A DNA stretch of 64,000 bases from Photobacterium kishitanii (GTDB lineage Bacteria; Pseudomonadota; Gammaproteobacteria; Enterobacterales; Vibrionaceae). Positions 1-10,800 of this stretch are shown piece by piece. Each line of letters opens with the position of its first letter. The first letter of the stretch is position 1. Location of the stretch: NCBI RefSeq assembly GCF_003026355.1, contig NZ_PYON01000002.1:372001-436000 (forward strand), given 5' to 3'. The position numbers and the translations under genes were made by a program. The notes under the pieces are model-generated. The model was not told the origin of the DNA. It saw only the letters and a list, made by a program, of their open reading frames with translations, and ran no database searches.

Positions 1-240
1 TCAGGTCCTATTGATACCGTTAGAATTTATGATGCAGTGCCAGAGTATAGTCAATTATCTCAAATCATTAGCTGTACATCACCAGCCACGTTACTGCCAT
101 CAAGCATTACAGCTTGTTCAATCATAACAGCTGATGGCGCAAATACTATGGGTTATCAGGGAGGTATTGAATGGCAATTCGGGGGTACATTATTGCCCGC
201 TGAAAGAGGCTATGTGACTTATCGAGTGACGGTGAAATAG
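1..240 (+). CDS. C-terminal end of a secreted DUF11-tail protein (partial)
   Basis: Only the last 79 codons are in the window; the frame is open from base 1 to the TAG at 238-240. The residues match the final domain of the next two proteins: a strand with R-I-Y-D-A-V-P-E-Y, a cysteine, then G-Y-Q-G-G-I-E-W, L-L-P-A-E-R-G and a last strand Y-R-V-T-V-K directly before the stop. This makes it the third member of a tandem paralogous family with the genes starting at 379 and 4836. The domain looks like a DUF11/TIGR01451-type immunoglobulin-like fold. The upstream architecture cannot be seen; by analogy it probably belongs to a large GEVED-containing secreted protein. Confidence 0.8.
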   Translation, partial: SGPIDTVRIYDAVPEYSQLSQIISCTSPATLLPSSITACSIITADGANTMGYQGGIEWQFGGTLLPAERGYVTYRVTVK

Positions 241-378
241 GTGAAAATAAGAAAGATCGGCATAGGTAATAACATAATTTAAGGAAAATCTAATTATTAA
301 TAAAATGAGACAAGATAATGGGTATTTAATTAAAACATAAAAGTGGCTTATTACTGTTTTAAATATATCGGAGGTGTT

Positions 379-3300
379 ATGAATAGATTTCATAATATTA
401 TTATTCATAATACAGCCTTTATTTTATTATTATTTAGCGTCTCTATTAATGCAGAGCAACCTCGAGTTATTAGTAATAGTGGTTTTTCAAATGGTGTCTT
501 TCAAACCTGTGCCGCAGTTGGTAAATATTATTGTATGCGAGTATTTGCAGGTAGAAATGGTGATAACTATTTAAATGCAGGTAGTGGTTGTGCAACATTC
601 AATGGATCATCAACATTTTATATGGGGGATGTTGTTGTTCAAAAAGGAACAATTCGAACATTAAATGCTGATGATCGAGCGACATTTTATTTCCCCAATG
701 GCGTAACAAAGCAAATAAATGGAGGCCATAACGCTGGCGGAAATTGTGAGACAGGATCTAATCATACACAAACATTTAATCAAGATATCGTCCCATTAGG
801 TACGACATTTACTGTAGCAGCAGATGTTAAAGTTGGTGGTGGTGGCGAAGCATGGGGACAAATGGATGTGTATTTTGAACCTTACTTACAAGATTATGGT
901 GATGCTCCTGACGCCACTAATGGAACTGGGCCTAATAATTATCGTACTCGACAAGGAGATAATGGTCCCTCGCATCGCGCATTAAAAAGTGAATATACGA
1001 CGTATTTAGGGGTCAATGTTCCAGATGATGATGATACTGGGCTTCAAAATGCAGATGCAACGGCTGATGATATAAATGCTGGTAGTAATTTTTATGGTAT
1101 TGCTGCTGATGATGAAGATGGTGTGACTTATCCTAGTGTACGATATATTGATACCAGCTATTCAATTACGGCTGATGCAACTAATACATCAGGATCAAAT
1201 GCTTATTTATATGCATGGTTTGATTTTGATAATAGCGGTACCTTTGATGTCGATGAATTAATTACAAATGGTACCGGTCCTGGTGGCGCTTATATTGTTG
1301 CTGGTGGTACAAATAATGTTACTCAAACATTAACATGGAATTCTCTTGCTGATTTAACGGCTAATGGTTATTACTTTTCTCGTGTTCGTATCAGTTCAAC
1401 ATTAATTAATACAACGGCAACAGGTAGTAATGAAGATACTCGTTCTTTAGGCGCGTTAAACAATGCCGGTGAAATTGAAGATTACATGACTTGTGTTGGC
1501 TGCGTAGATATAACGGGTCATGTTTATGACGATGTAAATGGTGACGGTGATCTTAGTGATAAAGTTGCTGTTAATGGTGTAAGTGTTTATGTTTACACGG
1601 ACGATGGTGACAATATTCCTAATGCAGCAGATGGCTCGCCAAGTTTCACTACCACAACAGATGTTAACGGGTATTATTCCTTCCTCCAAATTCCTGGTGT
1701 TACTTATTTTGTTTCTCCAAATCCTCCTGCTACAGGGGCTGCTGTTGCTGAACAAACATATACGACAACGTTAACCGATAATATTAATGGTACTTTTGTT
1801 ACCAGTTATTGTGATGCTAATGGTGACGCAATTGCGGACGTAACCCCAATTAATACCACCGGCGTTTGTTTTGGGGGCTGGGATGGTGATCGAGCAAACA
1901 ATAATGCTAATACTAATTTATCACTACGTGAGCATATTTCTCGGATTGCTTTTTCTGCTAATTCCTCGGCGGTAAATAATCTTGATTTTGGCTTTTCATA
2001 TAATGTAGTAACAAATATAAATAATTCAGCCCAAGGTTCATTAAGGCAGTTTATCACTAACGCCAATACCATCTCAGGTGCAAATGAAATGCGGTTTGTT
2101 CCAGCGGTGCCAGCGAATGATACGAATGCCAGTGCTGATTGGTGGGTGGTGACACCAACATCATCATTAACAACAATTACGGGAGCGAATGGTGCGAATA
2201 CTACATTAGATGGAACAGCATATAGTTATAGTGATGGCGTTACTGTTATCGATTCAAACTCAGGTAATTATTCAGCATCTCAAACCGTTGGAAGTAGTAT
2301 TGGTTGTAGTACTGAAACTATACCGGCATTAATGAAACCAGAATTACAGATCGATATGGCAACGAGCAGCAGTCCTTACAGTGCTGAGTTAGTGATAATT
2401 AATGCTGATAATACAACGATTAAAAATCTGTCATTAACCGGCGGATCGTTGGGTATTAATATATATTCAGCAAATATTACCGATACATTAATTGAAAATA
2501 ATTTAATCGGTATTGATCCTGCAGGAAATAATGATGTTATTGGTCAACAAACCTGTGGTACATCGTTAGGTTGTGCTGGTATAGCAATTGCTAATTCAGG
2601 CAACGGAACGCTAAGTGGTGATAATGGTATTATTCGAAATAATGCGATTAAAACAGCGCATAATAATATAGCGTTAAATAATTTAAATGCTCAGTCAAAT
2701 ACGGTTAATTGGCAGATTATTCACAATCAATTACTCGGTACAATATCTACAGCAGCAACTCCTTATCACAATGTTGTGATTAGTCGCGGGGTTCCTAGTT
2801 ACTTAAATATTCAAGGAAATTTACTGCGTGATGCTACAGGAGATGGGATAAACCAAAGCTTGACGTCTAATGTGGATCTATTTCAAACACTCACCAGTAA
2901 TGATATTCAAAATGTGGCAGGCGATGGTATTCATTACCGTAGTGGTCGTCATTCTATTATTGAATGTAATCTATTACACAATAATGGCGATTCTGGCATT
3001 TCTATTGATGGTAATACTAATGTTCGTGGATATCTAATTACTAAAAATAGTTTTAATAATAATGATTCTAATGCTATAGACCTTCAAAATGGGGCAACAG
3101 GTAACGGTGTTTCTGTTAATAGTGATTTATGTAATAACAATACAGGTGCTGGCGCGAATAATAATTTAGCTCGTCCTCAAATTATCAGTGCAGTTTATGA
3201 TGGCACTAATCTAACGTTACAAGGAAATGTATGTAGTACTGGTGAATTTACCTTTGAAGTGTATAAGGCCAATGCGGGTATTGGTGATATTGGTGCTGAT

Positions 3301-4644
3301 GCTAAAAATGCAGGAGAAGGAGAAGAATATCTTTATACTATTAGCGGTATTGTCGGTTCAGTTTTAAATCATGTTATGCCAATTGCTGGACTCGTTAATG
3401 GTGATGAAATAACGGTAATCGCTTCTCGTATTGTGACAGGAGGACTTGGCGTTTTACAAGATACTTCAGAATTTAGTGCTAATGTACCTGTTGATATGGA
3501 TATTGTATTGAATGGTAAAGTTTTTGAAGATAATGGCCAAGGTGGTGCTGTTGCTCATGATGGTATTCAAAATGGTGATGAACAAGGATTAGATAATTTT
3601 ATTGTTATTGCTTTTTATGATGATGTGCCAATAACTGACTATGTTACGGGACAAGAAATAGATCGGGTAATAACAAAGGATGATGGGCATTATAGTCTGA
3701 CAATTCCAGTAGAATTATCACAAAAAGATATTAAATTAATTGTGGTATCAAAAGCGGTATGGATCGATATTTCTGAAAGTGATATGAGTTTAATGACTCA
3801 AGTTACCAATGGTTCTTTAACGGATAGTATGGTGCTAATTAATGCAACTGCTGGTGATAATTTAACGGATTTAGATTTCGGTAAGGTAAGGGAACCAATA
3901 TTACAACCTGATAATTATACCGAAGCTCAACCGAATATTCCGATTGTTTTTAGTCATAAGTTTTATTTGAATACCAATGCTAATGTTAGTTTTAGTATTA
4001 GCAATATAAATAATTCTTCTAGTGGTTATATAAATAATCATGTTTTATATCATGATGTTAATTGTAGTGGTAAATTAGATAGTACGGTAAATAATCCGCT
4101 CATTAATCCAATACTCATGAATGCTGACACAAATACACAGGTTTGTATCTTAGTAAAAGTAATGATGTCAGATAATATGCCATTACATTCGGTCTATAAA
4201 TACCAGCTTAATGCGCAAGTGGATTTTAATAATAGTGTAATACAACGTAATGTTACTGATAATGATACTATTGTCGTTAACTTTCGTGGTAGTGGTGAAC
4301 TAGAAATAACCAAAACGGTAAAAAATATTACTCAAGGTGGCAGTGAAGGTGTGCTTAACACTGCGGAACCTGGCGATGTGTTAGAGTATAAAATTAATTT
4401 TATTAACAGTGGCTTAGGCGATATTTCAGATATTAAGCTTTATGACTCAACGCCTGAGTTTACAGATCTTAATTCAATGATTGATTGTAGTATTGCCGTA
4501 ATACCGACTGGATTGTCTTGTAATATCACAATGGTGAACGGTAGTAATATTATTGGTTATGAAGGTGGTATTATATGGGAATTGGTCGGTTCGTTGTCTT
4601 CAGGAAGTAAAGGAGAAGTTATTTATCGTGTTAAAGTGAAATAA
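379..4644 (+). CDS. Giant secreted surface protein (GEVED, SdrD-B-like, beta-helix, DUF11-like tail)
   Basis: Predicted exported protein of 1421 residues. I chose the ATG at 379 because a GGAGG ribosome site lies at 370-374 and a signal peptide follows directly (cleavage near residue 25, after S-I-N-A); the GTG at 343 would only add 12 residues in front of it. Domains in order: an N-terminal region of unknown fold; a GEVED-type domain at about 172-370, from D-Y-G-D-A-P-D to G-E-I-E-D-Y; an SdrD-B-like domain with D-V-N-G-D-G at about 377-540; a parallel beta-helix-like region at about 540-930, opened by the G-S-L-R-Q-F motif and rich in N-N-x-I repeats; a second SdrD-B-like domain from about 1041; and a DUF11-like tail at 1306-1421 ending Y-R-V-K-V-K. 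The last 380 residues are shared with the next gene. Likely role: adhesin or surface-fibre component (inference). Confidence 0.85.
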   Translation: MNRFHNIIIHNTAFILLLFSVSINAEQPRVISNSGFSNGVFQTCAAVGKYYCMRVFAGRNGDNYLNAGSGCATFNGSSTFYMGDVVVQKGTIRTLNADDRATFYFPNGVTKQINGGHNAGGNCETGSNHTQTFNQDIVPLGTTFTVAADVKVGGGGEAWGQMDVYFEPYLQDYGDAPDATNGTGPNNYRTRQGDNGPSHRALKSEYTTYLGVNVPDDDDTGLQNADATADDINAGSNFYGIAADDEDGVTYPSVRYIDTSYSITADATNTSGSNAYLYAWFDFDNSGTFDVDELITNGTGPGGAYIVAGGTNNVTQTLTWNSLADLTANGYYFSRVRISSTLINTTATGSNEDTRSLGALNNAGEIEDYMTCVGCVDITGHVYDDVNGDGDLSDKVAVNGVSVYVYTDDGDNIPNAADGSPSFTTTTDVNGYYSFLQIPGVTYFVSPNPPATGAAVAEQTYTTTLTDNINGTFVTSYCDANGDAIADVTPINTTGVCFGGWDGDRANNNANTNLSLREHISRIAFSANSSAVNNLDFGFSYNVVTNINNSAQGSLRQFITNANTISGANEMRFVPAVPANDTNASADWWVVTPTSSLTTITGANGANTTLDGTAYSYSDGVTVIDSNSGNYSASQTVGSSIGCSTETIPALMKPELQIDMATSSSPYSAELVIINADNTTIKNLSLTGGSLGINIYSANITDTLIENNLIGIDPAGNNDVIGQQTCGTSLGCAGIAIANSGNGTLSGDNGIIRNNAIKTAHNNIALNNLNAQSNTVNWQIIHNQLLGTISTAATPYHNVVISRGVPSYLNIQGNLLRDATGDGINQSLTSNVDLFQTLTSNDIQNVAGDGIHYRSGRHSIIECNLLHNNGDSGISIDGNTNVRGYLITKNSFNNNDSNAIDLQNGATGNGVSVNSDLCNNNTGAGANNNLARPQIISAVYDGTNLTLQGNVCSTGEFTFEVYKANAGIGDIGADAKNAGEGEEYLYTISGIVGSVLNHVMPIAGLVNGDEITVIASRIVTGGLGVLQDTSEFSANVPVDMDIVLNGKVFEDNGQGGAVAHDGIQNGDEQGLDNFIVIAFYDDVPITDYVTGQEIDRVITKDDGHYSLTIPVELSQKDIKLIVVSKAVWIDISESDMSLMTQVTNGSLTDSMVLINATAGDNLTDLDFGKVREPILQPDNYTEAQPNIPIVFSHKFYLNTNANVSFSISNINNSSSGYINNHVLYHDVNCSGKLDSTVNNPLINPILMNADTNTQVCILVKVMMSDNMPLHSVYKYQLNAQVDFNNSVIQRNVTDNDTIVVNFRGSGELEITKTVKNITQGGSEGVLNTAEPGDVLEYKINFINSGLGDISDIKLYDSTPEFTDLNSMIDCSIAVIPTGLSCNITMVNGSNIIGYEGGIIWELVGSLSSGSKGEVIYRVKVK

Positions 4645-4700
4645 TCTTTAAATGAATTGCATAATGCGATTATATTAAAATTATCCCATAAAGAATAAAA

Positions 4701-4740
4701 AGCAGTAATAATAAGACATTACTGTTTGTTTTTCTGTTTT
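4701..4740 (+). terminator. Probable weak terminator
   Basis: Inverted repeat of nine pairs (4701-4709 with 4718-4726, one G-U) followed by a T-rich stretch with two runs of T. It lies 57 bases past the stop of the gene ending at 4644 and just before a sigma-54-like promoter, so it would separate the two giant genes. Confidence 0.45.
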
Positions 4741-4756
4741 TCTTAAATATAAACTC

Positions 4757-4772
4757 TGGCTTATTAGTTGCA
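4757..4772 (+). promoter_or_regulatory. Sigma-54-type promoter candidate
   Basis: TGGC at the -24 position and TTGCA at -12, with exactly ten bases between the GG (4758-4759) and the GC (4770-4771). It sits about 65 bases before the GTG start of the 2428-residue protein. The -24 box is TGGCTT rather than the consensus TGGCAC, so confidence is moderate. Confidence 0.5.
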
Positions 4773-4835
4773 TATATTCTTAAAGTTGATTCTTTTTCTT
4801 AAGTTTATATTACGCTATATTCTGGAGTTATTATT

Positions 4836-7800
4836 GTGGGATTTAATAATTTTAAAAAAGCATTTTATGTCATTATTCTATGTAGTCTGTTTTGTTCACC
4901 ATTGATTAACTCTGCTGAGTTAATTTGTAACAGTTCTAGCCAAACAATTGATGGTGCCAGCATTACTACTTTAGATAATTATAATAGTGATCCAGCTGAT
5001 GGATTCAGTGGTATGTCTATTGTAGGTAATGAACTTATTTCGAGTGCAGCTAATTCGGTAGGTAATCCTCTTAAACGTTTTGAATTAGAAATCCTCTCAC
5101 CTGGAAGTAGTTTTACCTATCCCATTGGTATTGAAATTGAGTTTCGATTAAAAGGTGGTTGGGTTGCCGATAGTGATACTGACCCTATGTTTTGGTTAAC
5201 CGATCATCAAAATATGAATGGCGTATTAATTGGTGATAACGCGTTATGGGTTGGTAGCCATGCTACTTGGAATGGTGTTAATCAAACCATTAATTATACC
5301 AATGCATCGGTTAACAACATGTCTAATACTACAGGGAGATTAACCGCGACCTTTAAACGTTATCGAATGAAAATGTATGTGCAATCTGATAACTCGACCA
5401 CGATTCAGTTAACGACAATGCAAGATGACGGTACTGTTATTGAAACCTCGCCAGTACGGACGGGAGTATTAAGTATTGATCCTGCCAATGGTATTTATTT
5501 TGCTCATACGACCCATTTTAATGATAGCGCCGCTAATAATTATCATTTTGGCGGAACTAATTTTGTTGTGAGTGACAGCAGTGATTGTGATTATGGTGAC
5601 GCACCAGACCCTAGTGTTGGGGTTAATATTGGAAATTATGAAACATTGGCTGCAACAGGTGGTCCAGCACATCAAATAGATGGTGTTATTTATTTAGGAA
5701 CAACGCCACCAGATGCCGATACTAATGCTTTTTTTGATGGTGTAGATACCAATGGTAATGCGACCGATGATGATATGGAAGGCACAGCAACGAATGATGA
5801 AGATGGCATTTCTAGTGCGATTATTGTTGCTGGGAGTAGTCATTCTTTAACCGCCATTTGTAATGATTATGATGCTATTAGTGGTGATCTAGGTGCTATT
5901 GTCCATGCTTGGTTAGACGTTAACCGTAATGGTGATTTTGAGGTTTCCGAATATTCATCTGCCGCTTGTAATGATACATCATCCACTAATGATGGAACGG
6001 CAACACTATCGTGGACAGGATTAACGTCATCTATTGGTATTAGTTATGCACGATTTAGAATTACAGACTCAATTTTAACTGATGATGGTAGTGGTAATGA
6101 TGAGCGCGCTTATGGGGCGGTTAAAAATGGTGAAGTAGAGGATTATCAAATATCGATTACTCCCGTCGTTTCAGGATTTGTATTTAACGATAATGGCGCA
6201 ACAACAGGGACTAAAAATAACGGTATAAAAGAAGGGGATGAAACTGGATTAGGTATAGCAGTTAATATTATCGCTCACGATACAGTTAACAATATTTGTT
6301 ATACCACAACCTCCGATGCCGTAACGGGGGCTTATCAACTTTCGGTACCTATCGGTAGTTATAATATCTATGAGGCTGCACTAGAGATAGATATGGTAAA
6401 CCCAACTTGTCCGCCTACCGTAGGGGTGTTTGATCCGTTAGCGGGTGGATATGATGGCGCGACAATTGGCGATCCCATCAATCATCATTCAAGTAGCGCG
6501 AATGTTCAAGCGGTTAATGTTATGGCGAATGTTACCGACGTTAACTTTGCAGATTTTGCTTATACCCCCTATCCAACATGTTCTAAATTGGCGTATTTAT
6601 TAAAAAATGCCCCAACAGATGTAACCAGTATTGATTTAGCACAAGGGACTGTAACACCATTGTTTAACAACGTTCTTGCTAGCGCTATCGGCGTGTTTGG
6701 TGGTAGTGGATATAATTTTATTACCAATACGATTATTGGCGATAATATTCGTGAAAATGATGATGTATTAATGATTGATGGCAATGGTGATGTGTTTATT
6801 TTGCCTATCACGAATTCAACAATGGCACAAAGTAATTACAATAGTGGTGATATTGATGATAACGGTGTTTTATTTTTAGTTCATAGTAATGGTACTCAAA
6901 TGTATCAAATTGATGTGAACCCCAACAGCAGTACTTATTTACAACAAATAGGCGTTACATCAATTACTGCTCCTCCAATGGCTGATTGGGCATTTAACCC
7001 TATAGATAATCAGTTATATACCTTAACAAGAACCGCTCAACTTTATCGTTTTAATCCAGCAACAGGAGCAAGAACAGATCTTGGGAATGTTGGAACGGCG
7101 GGTACAACATCAGCCGGATGGGGAGCTATTTATTTTGATGAGCAGGGGTTTATGTATGCGGCTCAGAATCCATCTCCTGGAAGAATTGTTAGAATAGATA
7201 TTTCAGATCCTAATTTAGGAATTAATAATTATAGCGCTGAAAATTTCACTCAAACAAATTCGGCTACAGGACAAAATGATGGCGCTCGTTGTCGTTTTGC
7301 TACCATCTTAATTGATTGGGGTGATGCGCCTATCAGTTATGGTACGTTATTAGCGAATGATGGACCGCGACATCTTATTACAGGGGATGCGCCATATCTT
7401 GGGGGGCTATTACCTGATCGCGAAACGGATGGGCAAGCCTCATTACTTGCTGACGGTGATGATAGTAACGGTGCTCGACCGGATGATGAAGATGGGTATA
7501 TTCAAACTGATATTAATTCAATTTTAGTGGGAGGGGATACTTACACTATCACCGTGCCGGTTGTAAGTTCTGGTGATGATAATCTTTATGGGTGGATTGA
7601 TTTTGATAATAATGGAACATTTGAAATTGAAGAACGTGCGACGACCTCTGTAAATTCTAGTGGAAATGTAAGTTTAAGTTTTACGGTACCGAATGATGTC
7701 GTTATTGTTGAAACAACCTATATTCGCTTACGTGTTTGCTCATCAGCAACTAATTGTGAAGATCCAACGGGTAGTGCTGGTGACGGTGAGATAGAAGATC

Positions 7801-10800
7801 ATTTAATTAACTTAACCCCAATTGGTGATCTGGAATTAACATTAAGACTCGATCCGTTATCAACAGTGACATTAGGTGTGCCATTTAATGTTATTGCAAG
7901 TGTGATGAATAAGGGCGCAACAATCGTCTCTAATACGACCTTATCTTTTCCTATTCCTTCCGGTTATAGCTTTGTTCGTGCCTATCAAGGTGATGGTGTT
8001 ACGCCATTAACGATAACTGAATATGATCCTGCTACTGGTATTATTGATTTGGGTAATATTGGTACGGGATTTAATGATTACGCCATTATACGTCTGGCTC
8101 CTCAAAGCATGACCGCAGGTGTAATTAATTCTGAAATTAAAACGGCATCTGTACAAGATATTGATTCTACACCTAATAATGGTTTTAGTAATGGTGAAGA
8201 TGACACTGATGCTGTTACTCCGACAATCACTAATATTATTCAACCTTCAACGTGTGATGCTCCTAGAGCGTATGCTGGAGAGGATGCTTATGTTGATACT
8301 AATGGTGAATATATTGTGACACCTAATGCTGGCGATAAAAAAGGGTATTTATGGAGTTTAGATTTTATCGATTTAAATCAACCTCTGTATGCGGAGTTAG
8401 CGGTTTATTTAGGTGATCGCAGTGCAAATTCTGGAGGGGCGGCTGGCGAAATAGGCGCTGACGGAATGACCTTTGTATTATCTGCTGATCCACGAGGAAT
8501 TAATGCTATTGGTGGCTTCGGTGGGGGCTTAGGTGTTGGGCCCGTAAATGGTGGAGTACCTGTTTCTCCTTCTGTTGTCTTTGAATTTGATACTTTTGAT
8601 AATACTTTTATTGGTGCTAATGATGATGCCCTCGGTGGGCAATATATTGATCATACTGGGGTATATTTAAATGGACAGATATATAACACTGCACCAGCGA
8701 CAACATTGATACCTGCGACGTCTGTTAATGGCGGCGAATTAGAAGACGGTCGTTATCATATTGCTCAATTTGAATGGGACCCAGTAACAAATATTTTTAG
8801 TTATAAATTAGATGGGCAAACAATAGGAACATTTACGCGTAATATACGGACTGATTTAGGCACGAATACCGTCCGTTTTGGGTTTACTGGTAGTACTGGC
8901 GCTGCATGGAATTTGCAAAAAGGGTGTTTTACTTTTGCGCCGAATGTTTTAGGTTCTGATTATGGTGATGCGCCTGATTCAACGACATCAACAGGATTTA
9001 GAGATTATCAAACCACTTATCAAAATGGTGGTGCACAGCATGTCCAAAGTGATGTGAATGATGATGGCGAAATTGATTTATTGTTAGGTAATAAGTGGGA
9101 TGCTGATATTGGTATTTTACAAGATATTGCTGCAGTAGCGGATGATGATAATAATATACCTGATGAAGACGGTGTTAATATTCCTCTAACGATGACAATT
9201 AACACTATGACAGATATCAGTATTACCGTAACAGAAGATCCTGTTCGTCCTGAAACTGATATTTATATTTATGGCTGGATTGATTGGAATCAAGATGGTG
9301 ATTGGCTCGACACCGGCGAACAAGTGGTGACTGAAACAAGTGGAGTCTTAGGGACTAATAATTACTCAATACCAGTACCAGCGACGGCTAATGTTGGTTA
9401 TACCTATGCTCGTTTTCGTCTTTGTGGAAGAAATGATTGTTCAACACCTTTAGGTCTGTCATCTGATGGTGAAGTGGAAGATTATCGTATTTTAGTGTCA
9501 GATTTGATCCCTAATACTACTTGTGATGTTGTTGTCCAAACACGTAAGCCACAAGCGAGTACGGACTATAGCTATAATGAATTGAATATTACCTCCGATC
9601 CTTTGTCATGGACCTCATTAGTTAGCCCTATTGCAATAACAAGTCTACCTAATTCAAATAATATTAATGCTATTGGCTTTAATCGTAATGTCGGACTTTT
9701 TTATGGTGCAGTTACCGACATGTCAACTACCGAACGCGAACATCATTTATTTGTAACTGATCGTATAGGCACGAGTTTTATCGATTTAGGAAAGATAACG
9801 GCTTTAAGCACATCAACTATAAAACGATTAGATACAGGAGATAGCTTTACCTTTAATAGCGGCGATGCATTAAGGCATACAGGATATGTATCAGCACCAG
9901 GAAAAGTGTTAGCTTCGCCAACAGTAGGTGATATTAGTCAAGATGGATCGACATTGGTTATTTGGCGAACAAGTTGGGATTCTTTAGTTAAAGTTGATCT
10001 CGCGACACAAACCTTTACAACCGTTTTGTTAGATATTGCGACATTGGGAACGTCGGTTGGTGGTGGTAATGTTGATGTAGGGGCTGATATTGCAATTAGT
10101 GCTCAAAATGGACTTGGTTATTTAGTTGATTTTGTTGGCGGTAATTTATATAGCGTTGATATTAATACTGGTGCAGTAATTGCTGCACCATTAAATTTTG
10201 TTGGCGCTCAACCAACACTTGATGGCAATAATAAGCTCCAACCCGGAGGCTTAGTTATTGATGACTGGATTAATATTTATGCCTTTACCAATGGTGGAAA
10301 TCACGATAGTGACAATAATGGCACGATAGATCTCAATACTAAAGCGAGTGTTTATCAAATTAATGTTATTACTCAACGAACAAGCTTCATGCTGGATACC
10401 GATGAAACTCAATTACAAGGTAATGATGCCGCAGGTTGTGTTGAAGCGATAGATTATGGTGATGCGAAGAGTAGTTATGGCCAAGTTTCACACCCTTATA
10501 TTGATGTGACATTAGATGGTAATGCTGATATTCAAATTGGTACGTTCTGGGATCCTGAATTTACCTCGTGGCATAGTCCCAATAGTGATGCAGATGATAG
10601 CCATAGTTTAGATGATGAAGATTTTGCTATACCAGCTTCTATTGTTGTTGAAACAAGTACTCCTCTATCGATAAATATTATCGGCAGTGGTGTTATTAAT
10701 ATTTGGGTAGATTTAAATAATGATGGTGATTTTTCTGATCAGGATGAGCAGGTAGCGACGGAAGTTGCAGTTGTTAATGGCCTAAATACGATCCCTATCA

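Noticed and set aside
344..358. Sigma-54-like sequence TGGCTTATTA before the 379 gene
   Set aside because: It shares ten bases with the 4757 site, but the required GC at -12 is TT.
343..378. GTG start 36 bases before the 1421-residue gene
   Set aside because: No ribosome site, and it would bury the signal peptide; GGAGG at 370-374 points to ATG 379.
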